DNA of 58,938 bases, taken from assembly GCA_903872345.1 (NCBI GenBank), contig CAIQKM010000140.1:1-58938 (forward strand), written 5' to 3'. A program made the translations under genes and the position numbers. The notes below the pieces were generated by a model. The model had not been told where the DNA came from. It searched no databases and saw only the letters and a program-made list of their open reading frames with translations. How positions within the stretch are numbered: position 1 is the stretch's first letter; every line of letters starts with the position of its first letter. Shown here piece by piece: positions 17,328-26,876 of the stretch. This DNA comes from an uncultured Verrucomicrobia subdivision 3 bacterium (lineage in GTDB: Bacteria; Verrucomicrobiota; Verrucomicrobiia; Limisphaerales; UBA11358).

Positions 17328-17978
17328 ATGAATACAAAAACAATCACCGTAGCCATCGTCGAGGACGACAAGGGAATCCGGCAAAGCCTGGAGTGGCTGC
17401 TGAAATCGTCGGCAGATATCTCCTGTGTCGCCGCCTGCGGCTGCGCCGAAGAAGCGTTGCAGGTGCTTCCCAAGGCCGCCCCCGAAGTCATCCTGATGGA
17501 CATCAATCTGCCCAACATGTCCGGCATCGAATGCACGGCTCGCATCAAGGATCTCCTGCCGACGGTCCAGGTGGTAATGATCACGGTTTATGGCGACACG
17601 GAAAAAGTTTTTAATGCCCTGCGGGCCGGGGCCAGTGGCTACATCCTGAAGCGCGCCACGCCGGAGCGGATTCTCCAGGCCATCCATGAAGTTCATGCCG
17701 GTGGTGTGCCGATGTCAGGTGAAATCGCCCGCAAGGTTCTGGGGGTCTTTCATGAACCGGCTCCGGCGGCGGCAGAGGCGGAGCAGAACCTCTCGCGCCG
17801 GGAGCGGGAGGTGTTGGAACTGCTGACCCAAGGATGCAGCAACAAAGAAATTGCCGACAAACTTTCCATCAGCATCGAGACGGTCACGTGGCATCTGCGC
17901 CACATCTACACCAAGCTGCATGTGCGCTCGCGCACCCAGGCGGCCTTGAAATTTATCAATCTCAAAAAAAGTGTGTGA
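17328..17978 (+). CDS. NarL/LuxR-family response regulator
   Basis: A 216-aa transcription factor and the partner of the upstream kinase. The receiver domain (1-125) has acidic residues Glu12-Asp13-Asp14, phospho-acceptor Asp58 (VILMDIN), Thr86 and Lys108. After a linker rich in Ala/Glu, a LuxR-type HTH (about 150-212) shows LSRREREVLELLTQGCSNKE and the recognition-helix region SIETVTWHLRHIYTKL. This domain binds palindromic sites and typically activates from near -42. The three CCCCAGTTTTTGGGGGCTAG-like boxes in this window sit at that distance from -10 hexamers, so I infer they are its targets. The gene is in one operon with the kinase. Confidence 0.92.
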   Translation: MNTKTITVAIVEDDKGIRQSLEWLLKSSADISCVAACGCAEEALQVLPKAAPEVILMDINLPNMSGIECTARIKDLLPTVQVVMITVYGDTEKVFNALRAGASGYILKRATPERILQAIHEVHAGGVPMSGEIARKVLGVFHEPAPAAAEAEQNLSRREREVLELLTQGCSNKEIADKLSISIETVTWHLRHIYTKLHVRSRTQAALKFINLKKSV

Positions 17979-18007
17979 AGGCGGTTGGTGGCGGCTTCCG
18001 GGGTAAC

Positions 18008-18054
18008 TACCACAGTTTTTGGGGGCTGGCGGGTTGCCGAACTCAGCGCATAAT
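18008..18054 (+). promoter_or_regulatory. Candidate activator box 2 and -10 hexamer
   Basis: CCACAGTTTTTGGGGGCTGG (18010-18029) differs from box 1 at two of 20 positions. CATAAT (18049-18054) follows after 19 nt. Transcription would start near 18061-18062, right at the ATG at 18063, predicting a leaderless mRNA for the pseudopilin/hydrolase operon. Confidence 0.65.
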
Positions 18055-18062
18055 TACCGTTG

Positions 18063-18965
<903 letters not shown>

Positions 18966-19020
18966 GAGACGATTCCGAAAACGCTCAAATCATCACCTGC
19001 TCCACATGCCACCTAGCCTT

Positions 19021-21276
19021 ATGACGTACCGCCCATCGCTGAAACTTATATGTCAATTGATTGCCGCAGGCTTTTTGCTGACCGGCGCGCGCTCCACCTG
19101 CGCGGGTGAAACGGCGGAGGTATCCGTGGCGGCGGGCAGTCTGACGGCGCAGGTGGATGCGGACACCGGTGTTTACCGCCTCACGGCCCGGGAGCCGGCG
19201 TGGACATTGGCCGGCAGTCTGGGCACCCATCTGCAAAAAGTCGTCACCAGCCCGGGCCGGGACCACATCGGCAACTACCGGCAGCTGGCCTTTGCATGGC
19301 AAAATGGAGCGCTACCGATGAGCGGCCAGATCCGGCTCTACGAAACCAAGCCGGTGGCGCAATTTTCGCAGACCTGCGGCGTGGCGACAGAAATGCCGCC
19401 GGCCGCCTTCCCCGCCTTTACCACCCTGCCGGGGGCATTGCATATTTTCAGCTACGGCCACCACGAATTCGCCCCGCCGCGCTTTGTCACCAATGAGATT
19501 TCAACGCCGTGGATGCTGTTTGATGATCAGGCCGCCGCGATGGTCATTTCGCCGGCATCACATTTCATGGTGGCAAGCATGCAAGGCGACGGGCGGCAGG
19601 AAGTGGCCAGCGGCTTCAACCCCAATTTGCGGAATCTGCCGGCCGGCTTCACACAGCAGACCCTGGTGGCGTTCGGCCAGGGAATCAACCGGACCTGGGA
19701 TCTGTGGGGGCATGCCCTGGTTGATCTGCAAGGTTCGAAACGGCCGGCATCGGATGCGGACACCGTTCTGAAATATCTGGGTTATTGGACCGACAATGGC
19801 GCGGCCTACTATTACAACTACGATTTCGCCAAAGGCTACGCCGGCACGCTTCAGGCCCTGGTGGAAAGCTACCGGCAGGAACAGATTCCCATCCGCTACC
19901 TGCAACTGGATTCCTGGTGGTATTACAAGACCACCACGGGGGCGGACGGCAAACCGGGCAAGGAGAAGAAATCGGAAAGGCTGCCGGCCGGCGAATGGAA
20001 CCGTTACGGCGGGCTGTTGGAATATCGGGCGCATACCGATCTTTTCCCCAACGGACTGGACACCTTTCAAAAGGCGGTCGGGCTGCCGCTCATTACGCAT
20101 AACCGCTGGATTGACGCGGCCAGCCCCTACCATCAGCAATACCAAATTTCCGGCGTCGCCGCCGTGGATCCGAAATGGTGGGATCACATTGCGGACTACC
20201 TGAAAACGTCCGGCATCATTACGTACGAACAGGACTGGCTGGACCGTATTTACACTTTTTCACCGGGGTTCAGCAGCGAGGTCGAGACCGGCGAGGCATT
20301 TCTCGATAACATGGCGCGCGCCTGCCAGGAACAGGGTATCACCGTGCAGTATTGCATGCCGTATCCCTGTTATTTCCTGCAAGGGAGCCGTTATGAAAAT
20401 TTGACCACGATCCGGACGAGCGAGGACCGCTTTAACACCAACAAGTGGAACGATTTTCTTTATACGTCCCGGCTGGCCGTCTCCATGGGCATCTGGCCAT
20501 GGGCCGATGTTTACATGAGCACTGAAGTCAACAACATGCTGCTATCCACACTATCTGCCGGACCGGTAGGCACCGGTGACGCCATGGGCCAGGAGAACAA
20601 GGCCAATCTGTTCCAGGCAGTCCGCGCGGACGGCGTGATTGTCAAACCCGACGCCGCCATCGTGCCGCTGGACCGCTGCTATATTGCCGACGCGGAGAAG
20701 CAGCCGGCTCCCCTCACGGCCAGCACTTACACCGACCACGCCGGCATCAAAACCGCATATGTGTTCGCCTTCAACCGGCCCAAAACGCCGCCGGACCGGG
20801 TGACTTTCGCGCTCGCTGAGCTCGGGGTGAATGGGCCGGCCTACGTTTATGATTATTTTTCCGGTCTGGCCCGGCGGCTGGACGGTGGAGACAAGTTTTC
20901 CGCCCCGCTCGCCCGGAATGCCGCGGTGTTTTATGTCGTGGCTCCGATCGGCAAAAGCGGGATTGCCTTTCTGGGTGACAAAAACAAATTTATCGGCACA
21001 GGCAAACAGCGGATTGAATCGCTCCGCGAAGCAGCTGGCAAACTGGAGGCGGGCGTCAGTCTGGCGGCCAATGAAGAAACGGTCGTGCTGCACGGCTATG
21101 CGGCATCGGCACCAAAGGCGACGGTTCTGGCTGGCGAAGGCGGCGATGTGCGGTATGATCCGGCCACGGGATATTTCACGGTGCTGGTCAAGGCGGATAT
21201 GACGGTGCCGGCGGACAAATCAGCCGGCGACCCCGTTCGCAAATTGACTGTTACGCTGGAAACACAGGTCAAATGA
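19021..21276 (+). CDS. Secreted GH-D (alpha-galactosidase-like) glycoside hydrolase
   Basis: A 751-aa exported enzyme with a signal peptide in residues about 5-28 (QLIAAGFLLTGARSTCAG). An N-terminal beta-sandwich precedes a TIM-barrel with strand motifs reminiscent of clan GH-D (GH27/GH36/raffinose-synthase-like): GYWTDNGAAYYYNYD, IRYLQLDSWW and the putative nucleophile strand GIITYEQDWLDR. A C-terminal beta domain follows. I cannot name the exact family or substrate; alpha-galactoside cleavage is the best guess. A longer frame upstream overlaps the pseudopilin gene and lacks a signal sequence, so the ATG at 19021 (or 19006) is preferred. Its stop overlaps the next start by 4 bp (ATGA), so the two are translationally coupled. 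Confidence 0.6.
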   Translation: MTYRPSLKLICQLIAAGFLLTGARSTCAGETAEVSVAAGSLTAQVDADTGVYRLTAREPAWTLAGSLGTHLQKVVTSPGRDHIGNYRQLAFAWQNGALPMSGQIRLYETKPVAQFSQTCGVATEMPPAAFPAFTTLPGALHIFSYGHHEFAPPRFVTNEISTPWMLFDDQAAAMVISPASHFMVASMQGDGRQEVASGFNPNLRNLPAGFTQQTLVAFGQGINRTWDLWGHALVDLQGSKRPASDADTVLKYLGYWTDNGAAYYYNYDFAKGYAGTLQALVESYRQEQIPIRYLQLDSWWYYKTTTGADGKPGKEKKSERLPAGEWNRYGGLLEYRAHTDLFPNGLDTFQKAVGLPLITHNRWIDAASPYHQQYQISGVAAVDPKWWDHIADYLKTSGIITYEQDWLDRIYTFSPGFSSEVETGEAFLDNMARACQEQGITVQYCMPYPCYFLQGSRYENLTTIRTSEDRFNTNKWNDFLYTSRLAVSMGIWPWADVYMSTEVNNMLLSTLSAGPVGTGDAMGQENKANLFQAVRADGVIVKPDAAIVPLDRCYIADAEKQPAPLTASTYTDHAGIKTAYVFAFNRPKTPPDRVTFALAELGVNGPAYVYDYFSGLARRLDGGDKFSAPLARNAAVFYVVAPIGKSGIAFLGDKNKFIGTGKQRIESLREAAGKLEAGVSLAANEETVVLHGYAASAPKATVLAGEGGDVRYDPATGYFTVLVKADMTVPADKSAGDPVRKLTVTLETQVK

Positions 21277-23243
21277 TTGAACCGCTCCTGCCAAAACGAT
21301 CCGGACTTCCTACCGTTTGGGTCGCGGCGTTGCTATTGCTTGGTTATGTCCATGGCCAGGCCCAGCCGGTTTCGGACGAATTCTGGCAGGGGCAAAACAT
21401 TTATCAGATCATCACCGACCGTTTTTGGGATGGCGATCCGTCCAACAATAATGCGGATGGAAACTACGATCCCGCCGGCCATGGCGGCACCTCGGTACAC
21501 GGCGGCGACTTCAAGGGCATCGAACAAAAGCTGGATTACATCAAGGCACTGGGGGCAACGGCCATCTGGATATCGCCCGTGGTGCTGAACGCGCGGGGAG
21601 AGTTTCATGGATATGCCGGGCGGGATTTTTACAAGGTGGATCCACACTGGGGCACGCTGGCGGATCTGCGGCATATGGTCCGCGCGGCGCATGCACGCGG
21701 CCTGCTGGTGATTGACGATATTGTCGTGAACCATGGCGGCAACCTGCTGGATAGCCGTGATGCGGGTTACCCCAAATTCAAATATCCGCCCGCCGGCTAC
21801 GAATTGCGTTTCCGCAATCCGGCCAGACAATATCCCCCGCCATTCGACCTCAACGCCACGAATCCCGCCATCACCAATCTGTTTCACAACCACGGTGTCA
21901 TCCAGGATTACAATGACGACACGCAGCTGGAGCTGGGCTCCTTGAGCCGGCTGGACGATTTTCGAACCGAGACGGAATTCGTGCGGACGCAGATGATAAA
22001 AATCTACGAGTATTGGATTGAGGCGGCGGGTTTCGACGGGTTTCGCATTGATACGGTCAAACATGTGGAAACGGGATTCTGGCAGACATGGTGTCCGGCC
22101 ATTCACGAGTTCGCGGCGGCGCACGGCAAGCCCGGCTTTTTCATGTTCGGCGAAGTGCCGCACCCGTCGGACGTCAAATGCGGTTCCTATACCGGAACGA
22201 TGGGCGGCGGGCCGTTCAAGCTGGATTCGGTGCTGGATTACACGCTGTATTTCAAAATCAATTCCGTGTTTGGCCAGGCCGACGGCAGTCCCAAGCAGCT
22301 CGCCCGGCACTTCGCCGCCGTAGCGGCTGACTACGATCCTGCCGCGCAAAGGCGACTGGTGACGTTTCTGGACAATCACGACCAGCCGCGCTTTTTGAGC
22401 GAGCCGGGTGCCACCATTGACCGGCTCAAGGTGGCACTGGCGTTTCTCTACACCGCACAGGGCATTCCCTGTTTGTATTACGGGACGGAACAGGCTTTCA
22501 ACGGTGCCAAAGATCCGTTTGACCGGGAGGACATGTTTGCCGGCCAATTTGAGTGGGGGCCGTCGCGGGGCGACAATTTCAACATGACGCATCCGCTGTT
22601 CCAGCTCGTGGCCCGGCTGAACAATTTCCGGCGGCTTTATCCGGCGTTGCAAACCGGCCGTCAGGCCATCTTGTGGAGCAATCCGAATGGGCCGGGTATG
22701 TTTGCCTACGCACGACGGCTGGGTGCGCAGGAGGTTCTTGTCGTGTTCAACACCGCCACCAACAGTCAGACCCTGCCCGCGTGTCTGACCACTTATGCCG
22801 CCGGGACCGAAATAGCCAACCTGCTGGATCCAAGCGAAACGGCAATTATTACAGCGGGATCAAAAACGCCGGCGATTACCCTGGCGGCAACGTCCGCAAA
22901 AATCTTCATCGCGCAAACCCAAATGCGGTCGCTGGATCCGGCAGTCACGAGCGTCTCGCCCGCCCATGATGCCAGCGGGGTTCCGGCTGCCACACCGGTG
23001 ACCATCCAGTTCAGTGAACCGATGGACACCAACAGCGTGGAGACGGCGTTTACAATTTCACCGGGCGTTCCCGGCGTGTTCGCCTGGTTGCCAACGCACG
23101 AAGCGCTGACTTTCACGCCGCAAGGTGGCGGCTTTCCGCCGCATACGATGGTCGAAGTGCGCGTCGCCAAGACGGCCAAGGCGGCGGCGACTGGCAATCG
23201 CTTACCGGGCGGATTTTCTGCCCGGTTCCTGACCGGGAACTGA
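21273..23243 (+). CDS. Secreted GH13 alpha-amylase with Ig-like C-terminus
   Basis: A 656-aa enzyme acting on alpha-1,4-glucans. A signal peptide ending GQAQ precedes a GH13 barrel starting at IYQIITDRFWDGDPSNNN, a calcium-binding loop typical of bacterial amylases. Conserved regions are visible: VVNHGG (region I), GFDGFRIDTVKH with nucleophile Asp260, MFGEVPHP with acid/base Glu294, and FLDNHDQPR with Asp370. A domain C of beta strands follows. The last ~95 residues (VTSVSPAHDASGVPAATPVT and TIQFSEPMDTNSVETAF) form a Big_5-type Ig-like domain, probably a spacer or binding domain. It is third in the box-2 operon and overlaps the upstream stop by 4 bp. Confidence 0.9.
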   Translation: MIEPLLPKRSGLPTVWVAALLLLGYVHGQAQPVSDEFWQGQNIYQIITDRFWDGDPSNNNADGNYDPAGHGGTSVHGGDFKGIEQKLDYIKALGATAIWISPVVLNARGEFHGYAGRDFYKVDPHWGTLADLRHMVRAAHARGLLVIDDIVVNHGGNLLDSRDAGYPKFKYPPAGYELRFRNPARQYPPPFDLNATNPAITNLFHNHGVIQDYNDDTQLELGSLSRLDDFRTETEFVRTQMIKIYEYWIEAAGFDGFRIDTVKHVETGFWQTWCPAIHEFAAAHGKPGFFMFGEVPHPSDVKCGSYTGTMGGGPFKLDSVLDYTLYFKINSVFGQADGSPKQLARHFAAVAADYDPAAQRRLVTFLDNHDQPRFLSEPGATIDRLKVALAFLYTAQGIPCLYYGTEQAFNGAKDPFDREDMFAGQFEWGPSRGDNFNMTHPLFQLVARLNNFRRLYPALQTGRQAILWSNPNGPGMFAYARRLGAQEVLVVFNTATNSQTLPACLTTYAAGTEIANLLDPSETAIITAGSKTPAITLAATSAKIFIAQTQMRSLDPAVTSVSPAHDASGVPAATPVTIQFSEPMDTNSVETAFTISPGVPGVFAWLPTHEALTFTPQGGGFPPHTMVEVRVAKTAKAAATGNRLPGGFSARFLTGN

Positions 23244-23266
23244 CAGCCTCAATTTTCAAGTTGAAG

Positions 23267-25333
23267 ATGCGTGTCCTCATATTGATTCTGGCGGCTGGCT
23301 GGCTCGCCGTCCCAAAAACATCCGCAACCGTTTTCCGGATGTTGACCGGCGATTACACCACCATCAACGCCGACTGGACCGCCTACGAAAACGGCAACAG
23401 CTTTGCCACCGTGGAAAGCGGTTCGCCACTCGAACCGGTCATTTCGACGCAGCATTATGCGGGCAATGAATCGATTCAAATCCAGGTGCCAACGGATGCC
23501 AGCGGCAGCAAAGAGCGGTTTGAGTACCAGATTGCCGCCGCCGCCGACACGAACGGTTTGCATTTTGATAATGCGAGATATTGCGGGTTTGCCTTCCGGC
23601 TCGGTTCGCCGACCGCAGCCTTTGCCAGTTCCGATTTGTTCTGGCAGGCGTGGCAGGGCTATCCATGGGGACCACCGGCAAGTTTGAAGGTGACCACGAG
23701 CAGCTCCGCCCCCTATACGGTGGGGCTATATATCCGCAATATGGCCACCGGGCCGGATTCCGCAAATCCCGATATCAAGCTCTGGAGCAGTGCGATGATT
23801 CAGCCCGACGTCTGGTATGCCGTGGTCATCTACATTTCGCCGCGTTACACGAATAACAACGGCAGCATCAAGCTGTGGATCAACGGTACCAACTATGTGA
23901 ATTGCACCACGAACATTGGTTACGATCCCAACCAGGTTTATTCCTACGCTGGCTCCAGCTATGGCGCATACAACGGGCTGGATATCAAGAATGGCATGTA
24001 CCAACCGGACGCCAACAACGGGCACACGATGTATTTTGACCAGATCGTTTTCGCCGACACGTTCGCGGAAGCGGCGGCCACAGCATTGCCGGTCATCCCG
24101 CCGCCAACCGCCGCCGCGGGTAGCGCCACCATCCTGGAAAATACTTTTACAGATTTGGATCTTGCGACCCTCGCTGGTGATTCTCAAACGGATTCGGCAC
24201 AATGCCTCTACAGTGTCAGCGCGACAAATGGCACCGCAGCCCTGCTGGCTGATGGACATACCGCCCGGTTCACGCCGGCGGCGAATTTCGTCGGCACCGC
24301 CAGTTATGCTTACACCGTGACGGACAACGGTGAAGACCCGCGCGAGTTTTTGCATTACAGCTTCGAATCGCCGGATACCGGAACCAACGGCTTTGCCACC
24401 GACAATTCCGGGCATTTGCGCGACGGGCGGTTGCTCGCGGTCGGCGCGGGCGGCTTCAGCCATGCCACGAACGCGCCGCTGGCGCCATATAATTCCACCT
24501 CGCTGCACCTAGTTAAAACCGGCACGACGGGCGCCGCCCGCCTTTCGCGGTTCATCAGCAACCCGGCCGAACTCAATTTAAGCGGCAGCGACTGGACGTT
24601 TGCCGGCTGGTTTGAGCGCAGTGCGAACACAAACCACGATTTTATATTTTACATCGGCACGGGTGACGGCTTTGGCGGCGACGGAGATGAATTGCAATTT
24701 TACTGTCCCGGTGGCGGTTCGACCATTGCAGTTCAGCATTATAACACAAACAATGCCCTGGACGTGAACCTCGCCTCGGCGGCCACCGCGACCACCGGCC
24801 AATGGCATCACGCTGCGCTGGTTTTCCAGCACACCAACACCAATGCCGGCTTGCTCCGGGCTTATCTGGACGGGGTGCCGTTTGCAGCTACGAACGTGGC
24901 CTGGTCGCTGCCACAGCAATCCCCCATCGTTTTTGGCGGGCATAATAACACCAATTCGAACGTCAACCGCTGGTTCAATGGCTGGCTGGACGATCTGGTG
25001 CTATTCACCAACGCGTTGAGTGCGGCGGAAATTTCCCGGCTGGCCACGGGTACCGTCAGCCAGTTTGGCGGCCTGACTGCGAGCAACCGGGTAAATCTCA
25101 CGCTCACCAATCATACGCGGCCAAGGCTGACCGGCTTCGCCCTAACCAACGGGTTCTGGAGCATGCGGGTGAACGGCGATGGCGGTGCAAGTTACACGCT
25201 TCAGACTTCGACTGATCTCGTCAGCTGGACCGGGTTGGTCACGACAAATCCGGCAGCTTTGCCGTTTAGCTTTATGGACGGGCCATTGACTGGTATCAAC
25301 CGCCGGTTTTATCGCGTGGTAATTGGCCCCTGA
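23267..25333 (+). CDS. Secreted polysaccharide-lyase-like / LamG multidomain protein
   Basis: A 688-aa exported protein (signal peptide residues 1-21, LILILAAGWLAVPKTSA). The first ~250 residues resemble the jelly-roll polysaccharide lyase group PF14099 (heparin lyase I-like), with FWQAWQGYPWGPPASLKV and MYFDQIVFADTF, but no catalytic residues can be assigned safely. An Ig/cadherin-like repeat follows (DLATLAGDSQTD... YAYTVTDNGED), then a LamG-like concanavalin fold (about 365-600; WTFAGWFERS, WHHAALVFQHTN, FNGWLDDLVLF). The C-terminal domain (SYTLQTSTDLVSWTG... NRRFYRVV) is the small sorting-like domain seen in other secreted proteins here. An upstream in-frame TTG at 23261 is less likely than the ATG at 23267. 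It is last in the box-2 operon. Confidence 0.7.
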   Translation: MRVLILILAAGWLAVPKTSATVFRMLTGDYTTINADWTAYENGNSFATVESGSPLEPVISTQHYAGNESIQIQVPTDASGSKERFEYQIAAAADTNGLHFDNARYCGFAFRLGSPTAAFASSDLFWQAWQGYPWGPPASLKVTTSSSAPYTVGLYIRNMATGPDSANPDIKLWSSAMIQPDVWYAVVIYISPRYTNNNGSIKLWINGTNYVNCTTNIGYDPNQVYSYAGSSYGAYNGLDIKNGMYQPDANNGHTMYFDQIVFADTFAEAAATALPVIPPPTAAAGSATILENTFTDLDLATLAGDSQTDSAQCLYSVSATNGTAALLADGHTARFTPAANFVGTASYAYTVTDNGEDPREFLHYSFESPDTGTNGFATDNSGHLRDGRLLAVGAGGFSHATNAPLAPYNSTSLHLVKTGTTGAARLSRFISNPAELNLSGSDWTFAGWFERSANTNHDFIFYIGTGDGFGGDGDELQFYCPGGGSTIAVQHYNTNNALDVNLASAATATTGQWHHAALVFQHTNTNAGLLRAYLDGVPFAATNVAWSLPQQSPIVFGGHNNTNSNVNRWFNGWLDDLVLFTNALSAAEISRLATGTVSQFGGLTASNRVNLTLTNHTRPRLTGFALTNGFWSMRVNGDGGASYTLQTSTDLVSWTGLVTTNPAALPFSFMDGPLTGINRRFYRVVIGP

Positions 25334-25359
25334 TGAGCAATTACAACAAAGATCTAATT

Positions 25360-25404
25360 CCCCCAGTTTTGGGGGCTAGGTGCAGCCGGCCTTCCCCATA
25401 TATT
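25360..25404 (+). promoter_or_regulatory. Candidate activator box 3 and -10 hexamer
   Basis: CCCCAGTTTTGGGGGCTAG (25361-25379) equals box 1 except for one T fewer in the central run. TATATT (25399-25404) follows after 19 nt. The start of transcription would fall on or next to the ATG at 25411, again predicting a leaderless mRNA, here for the two GH28 genes. Confidence 0.68.
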
Positions 25405-25410
25405 TAAGAC

Positions 25411-26850
25411 ATGATTACCCGAGGCATAAAGGATTTTGCGGTTGCCGCCATGGTCTGGATCACGTTCTCATGGTCGGCGCCGGCTCAAACCCGGACTGCC
25501 GCCCAAACCTTCGAACAGAACATCGCTGTTAGACAGGACTCCGGCTTCAACGCGGCGCCGACGAATGCCGGCTGGCGGGACGTCAAGTCGTTTGGCGCTG
25601 TGGGCGATGGCGTCGTCATGGACACCGCCGCCATCCAGTCAGCCATCAACGCTTGTCCGGCCGGTGGCTTCGTCTGGCTGCACGATGGCACCTTTCTTTC
25701 CGGCACGCTCCGTTTGAAAAGCAACCTGACGTTTTTTATTGCCCCGACGGCGACACTGCTGGGCAGCGGATCAACCAACGATTACCCCATCCTGAATCCA
25801 CCCACCAGCAACTCCCAAAAGCACAATTGCGACATGGCATTGGTTTATGCAGAAGGCTGCACCAATGTCTCGCTGGACGGCGGGGGAATTATCAACGGAA
25901 ATGGCCGCAAACATTTTCGATCACCGGGCGGTGCCCGGAAAGTTCTTGAAGCCTTCCGCCCGATTTCCATATGGACAGTGCTGTGCGATCAGGTTGGCAT
26001 CCGGAACATCAAAGTCGTGGACGCCGGGATGTGGAGCGTGGTCAACATGCAGTCGGATCATCTGACAATCACCAATGTCACCATCGACGACCACGGATTG
26101 GGCGGCAACCGGGACGGCTTTGACGTGGTGGATTGCTGGCACACGGTCATTGCCAATTGCACCATCGACTCCGGCGATGACGCCATTTGCATCAAGAGCG
26201 GCCACCCGCGTGGGGTGAACGACTTGCTCGTGCAGCATTGCACAGTCACCCGGTCGCAGTCCAACGGGTTCAAATTTGGCACCGCCAGCCGGGGACCGAT
26301 CACCAACGTAACCTTTGAAGACTGCCGGCTGCATAATGTTTCACACTCGGCGATGGCGCTGGAATCGGTTGATGGAAGTGCGATCAGCGATGTGACGTTT
26401 CAACGAATCAGTTTTTCGGGCTGTCAAAATGCCATCTTCATCGCCTTGGGACAGCGGCATGGCACGCCGGCGGGAAGTGTGAGCGGCATCACTTTTCGGG
26501 ATATCACCGGTTCGGGTATGCAGGACACACGCGGCTGCCCCATCTCAGGATGCGTGGTCAACGGTGTGTCGCACGACGTAGAAAACATCCGGTTCGATAA
26601 TGTGACCATTCTCTTCCAGGGTGGAACCGGCACAATTCCGGCCGACCCGCCGGAATATGCCGGGCAATATCCGGAGAATACCATGTGGGGAAACCTGCCG
26701 GCCTTCGGCTATTATCTCCGTCATGCCAGCAACGTGGTCTTTACAAGTTGTTCCACCCGCTTCGCCCGGGCGGATGCCCGGCCATGGCTGGCCACCAACG
26801 ACGTTTCAAATCTGAGGATTTCTGGGCCGACTTCATCGGAGCAACCATAG
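25411..26850 (+). CDS. GH28 polygalacturonase-like pectinase
   Basis: A 479-aa secreted right-handed beta-helix enzyme of family GH28, which hydrolyses galacturonan of pectin. A signal peptide covers about 1-26. The fold starts with VKSFGAVGDGVVMDTAAIQS, the usual opening of pectin-acting beta-helices. Catalytic signatures are GGNRDGFDVVDC (Asn233, Asp235) and SGDDAICIKSG (Asp256-Asp257). The GHG and RIK motifs of classical polygalacturonases are not obvious; SNGFKFGTASRG occupies that region, so specificity may differ (an exo-acting or rhamnogalacturonan-type enzyme). A paralogue follows 26 bp downstream. A box-type promoter lies directly upstream and the transcript would be leaderless. Confidence 0.88.
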   Translation: MITRGIKDFAVAAMVWITFSWSAPAQTRTAAQTFEQNIAVRQDSGFNAAPTNAGWRDVKSFGAVGDGVVMDTAAIQSAINACPAGGFVWLHDGTFLSGTLRLKSNLTFFIAPTATLLGSGSTNDYPILNPPTSNSQKHNCDMALVYAEGCTNVSLDGGGIINGNGRKHFRSPGGARKVLEAFRPISIWTVLCDQVGIRNIKVVDAGMWSVVNMQSDHLTITNVTIDDHGLGGNRDGFDVVDCWHTVIANCTIDSGDDAICIKSGHPRGVNDLLVQHCTVTRSQSNGFKFGTASRGPITNVTFEDCRLHNVSHSAMALESVDGSAISDVTFQRISFSGCQNAIFIALGQRHGTPAGSVSGITFRDITGSGMQDTRGCPISGCVVNGVSHDVENIRFDNVTILFQGGTGTIPADPPEYAGQYPENTMWGNLPAFGYYLRHASNVVFTSCSTRFARADARPWLATNDVSNLRISGPTSSEQP

Positions 26851-26876
26851 CTGATTTCCTTGTCGCCAGACCGAAC

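Noticed and set aside
23221..23237. CCCGGT/ACCGGG hairpin at the end of the GH13 gene
   Set aside because: It lies inside the coding sequence without a T-run, and the next gene is in the same operon, so a terminator is unlikely.
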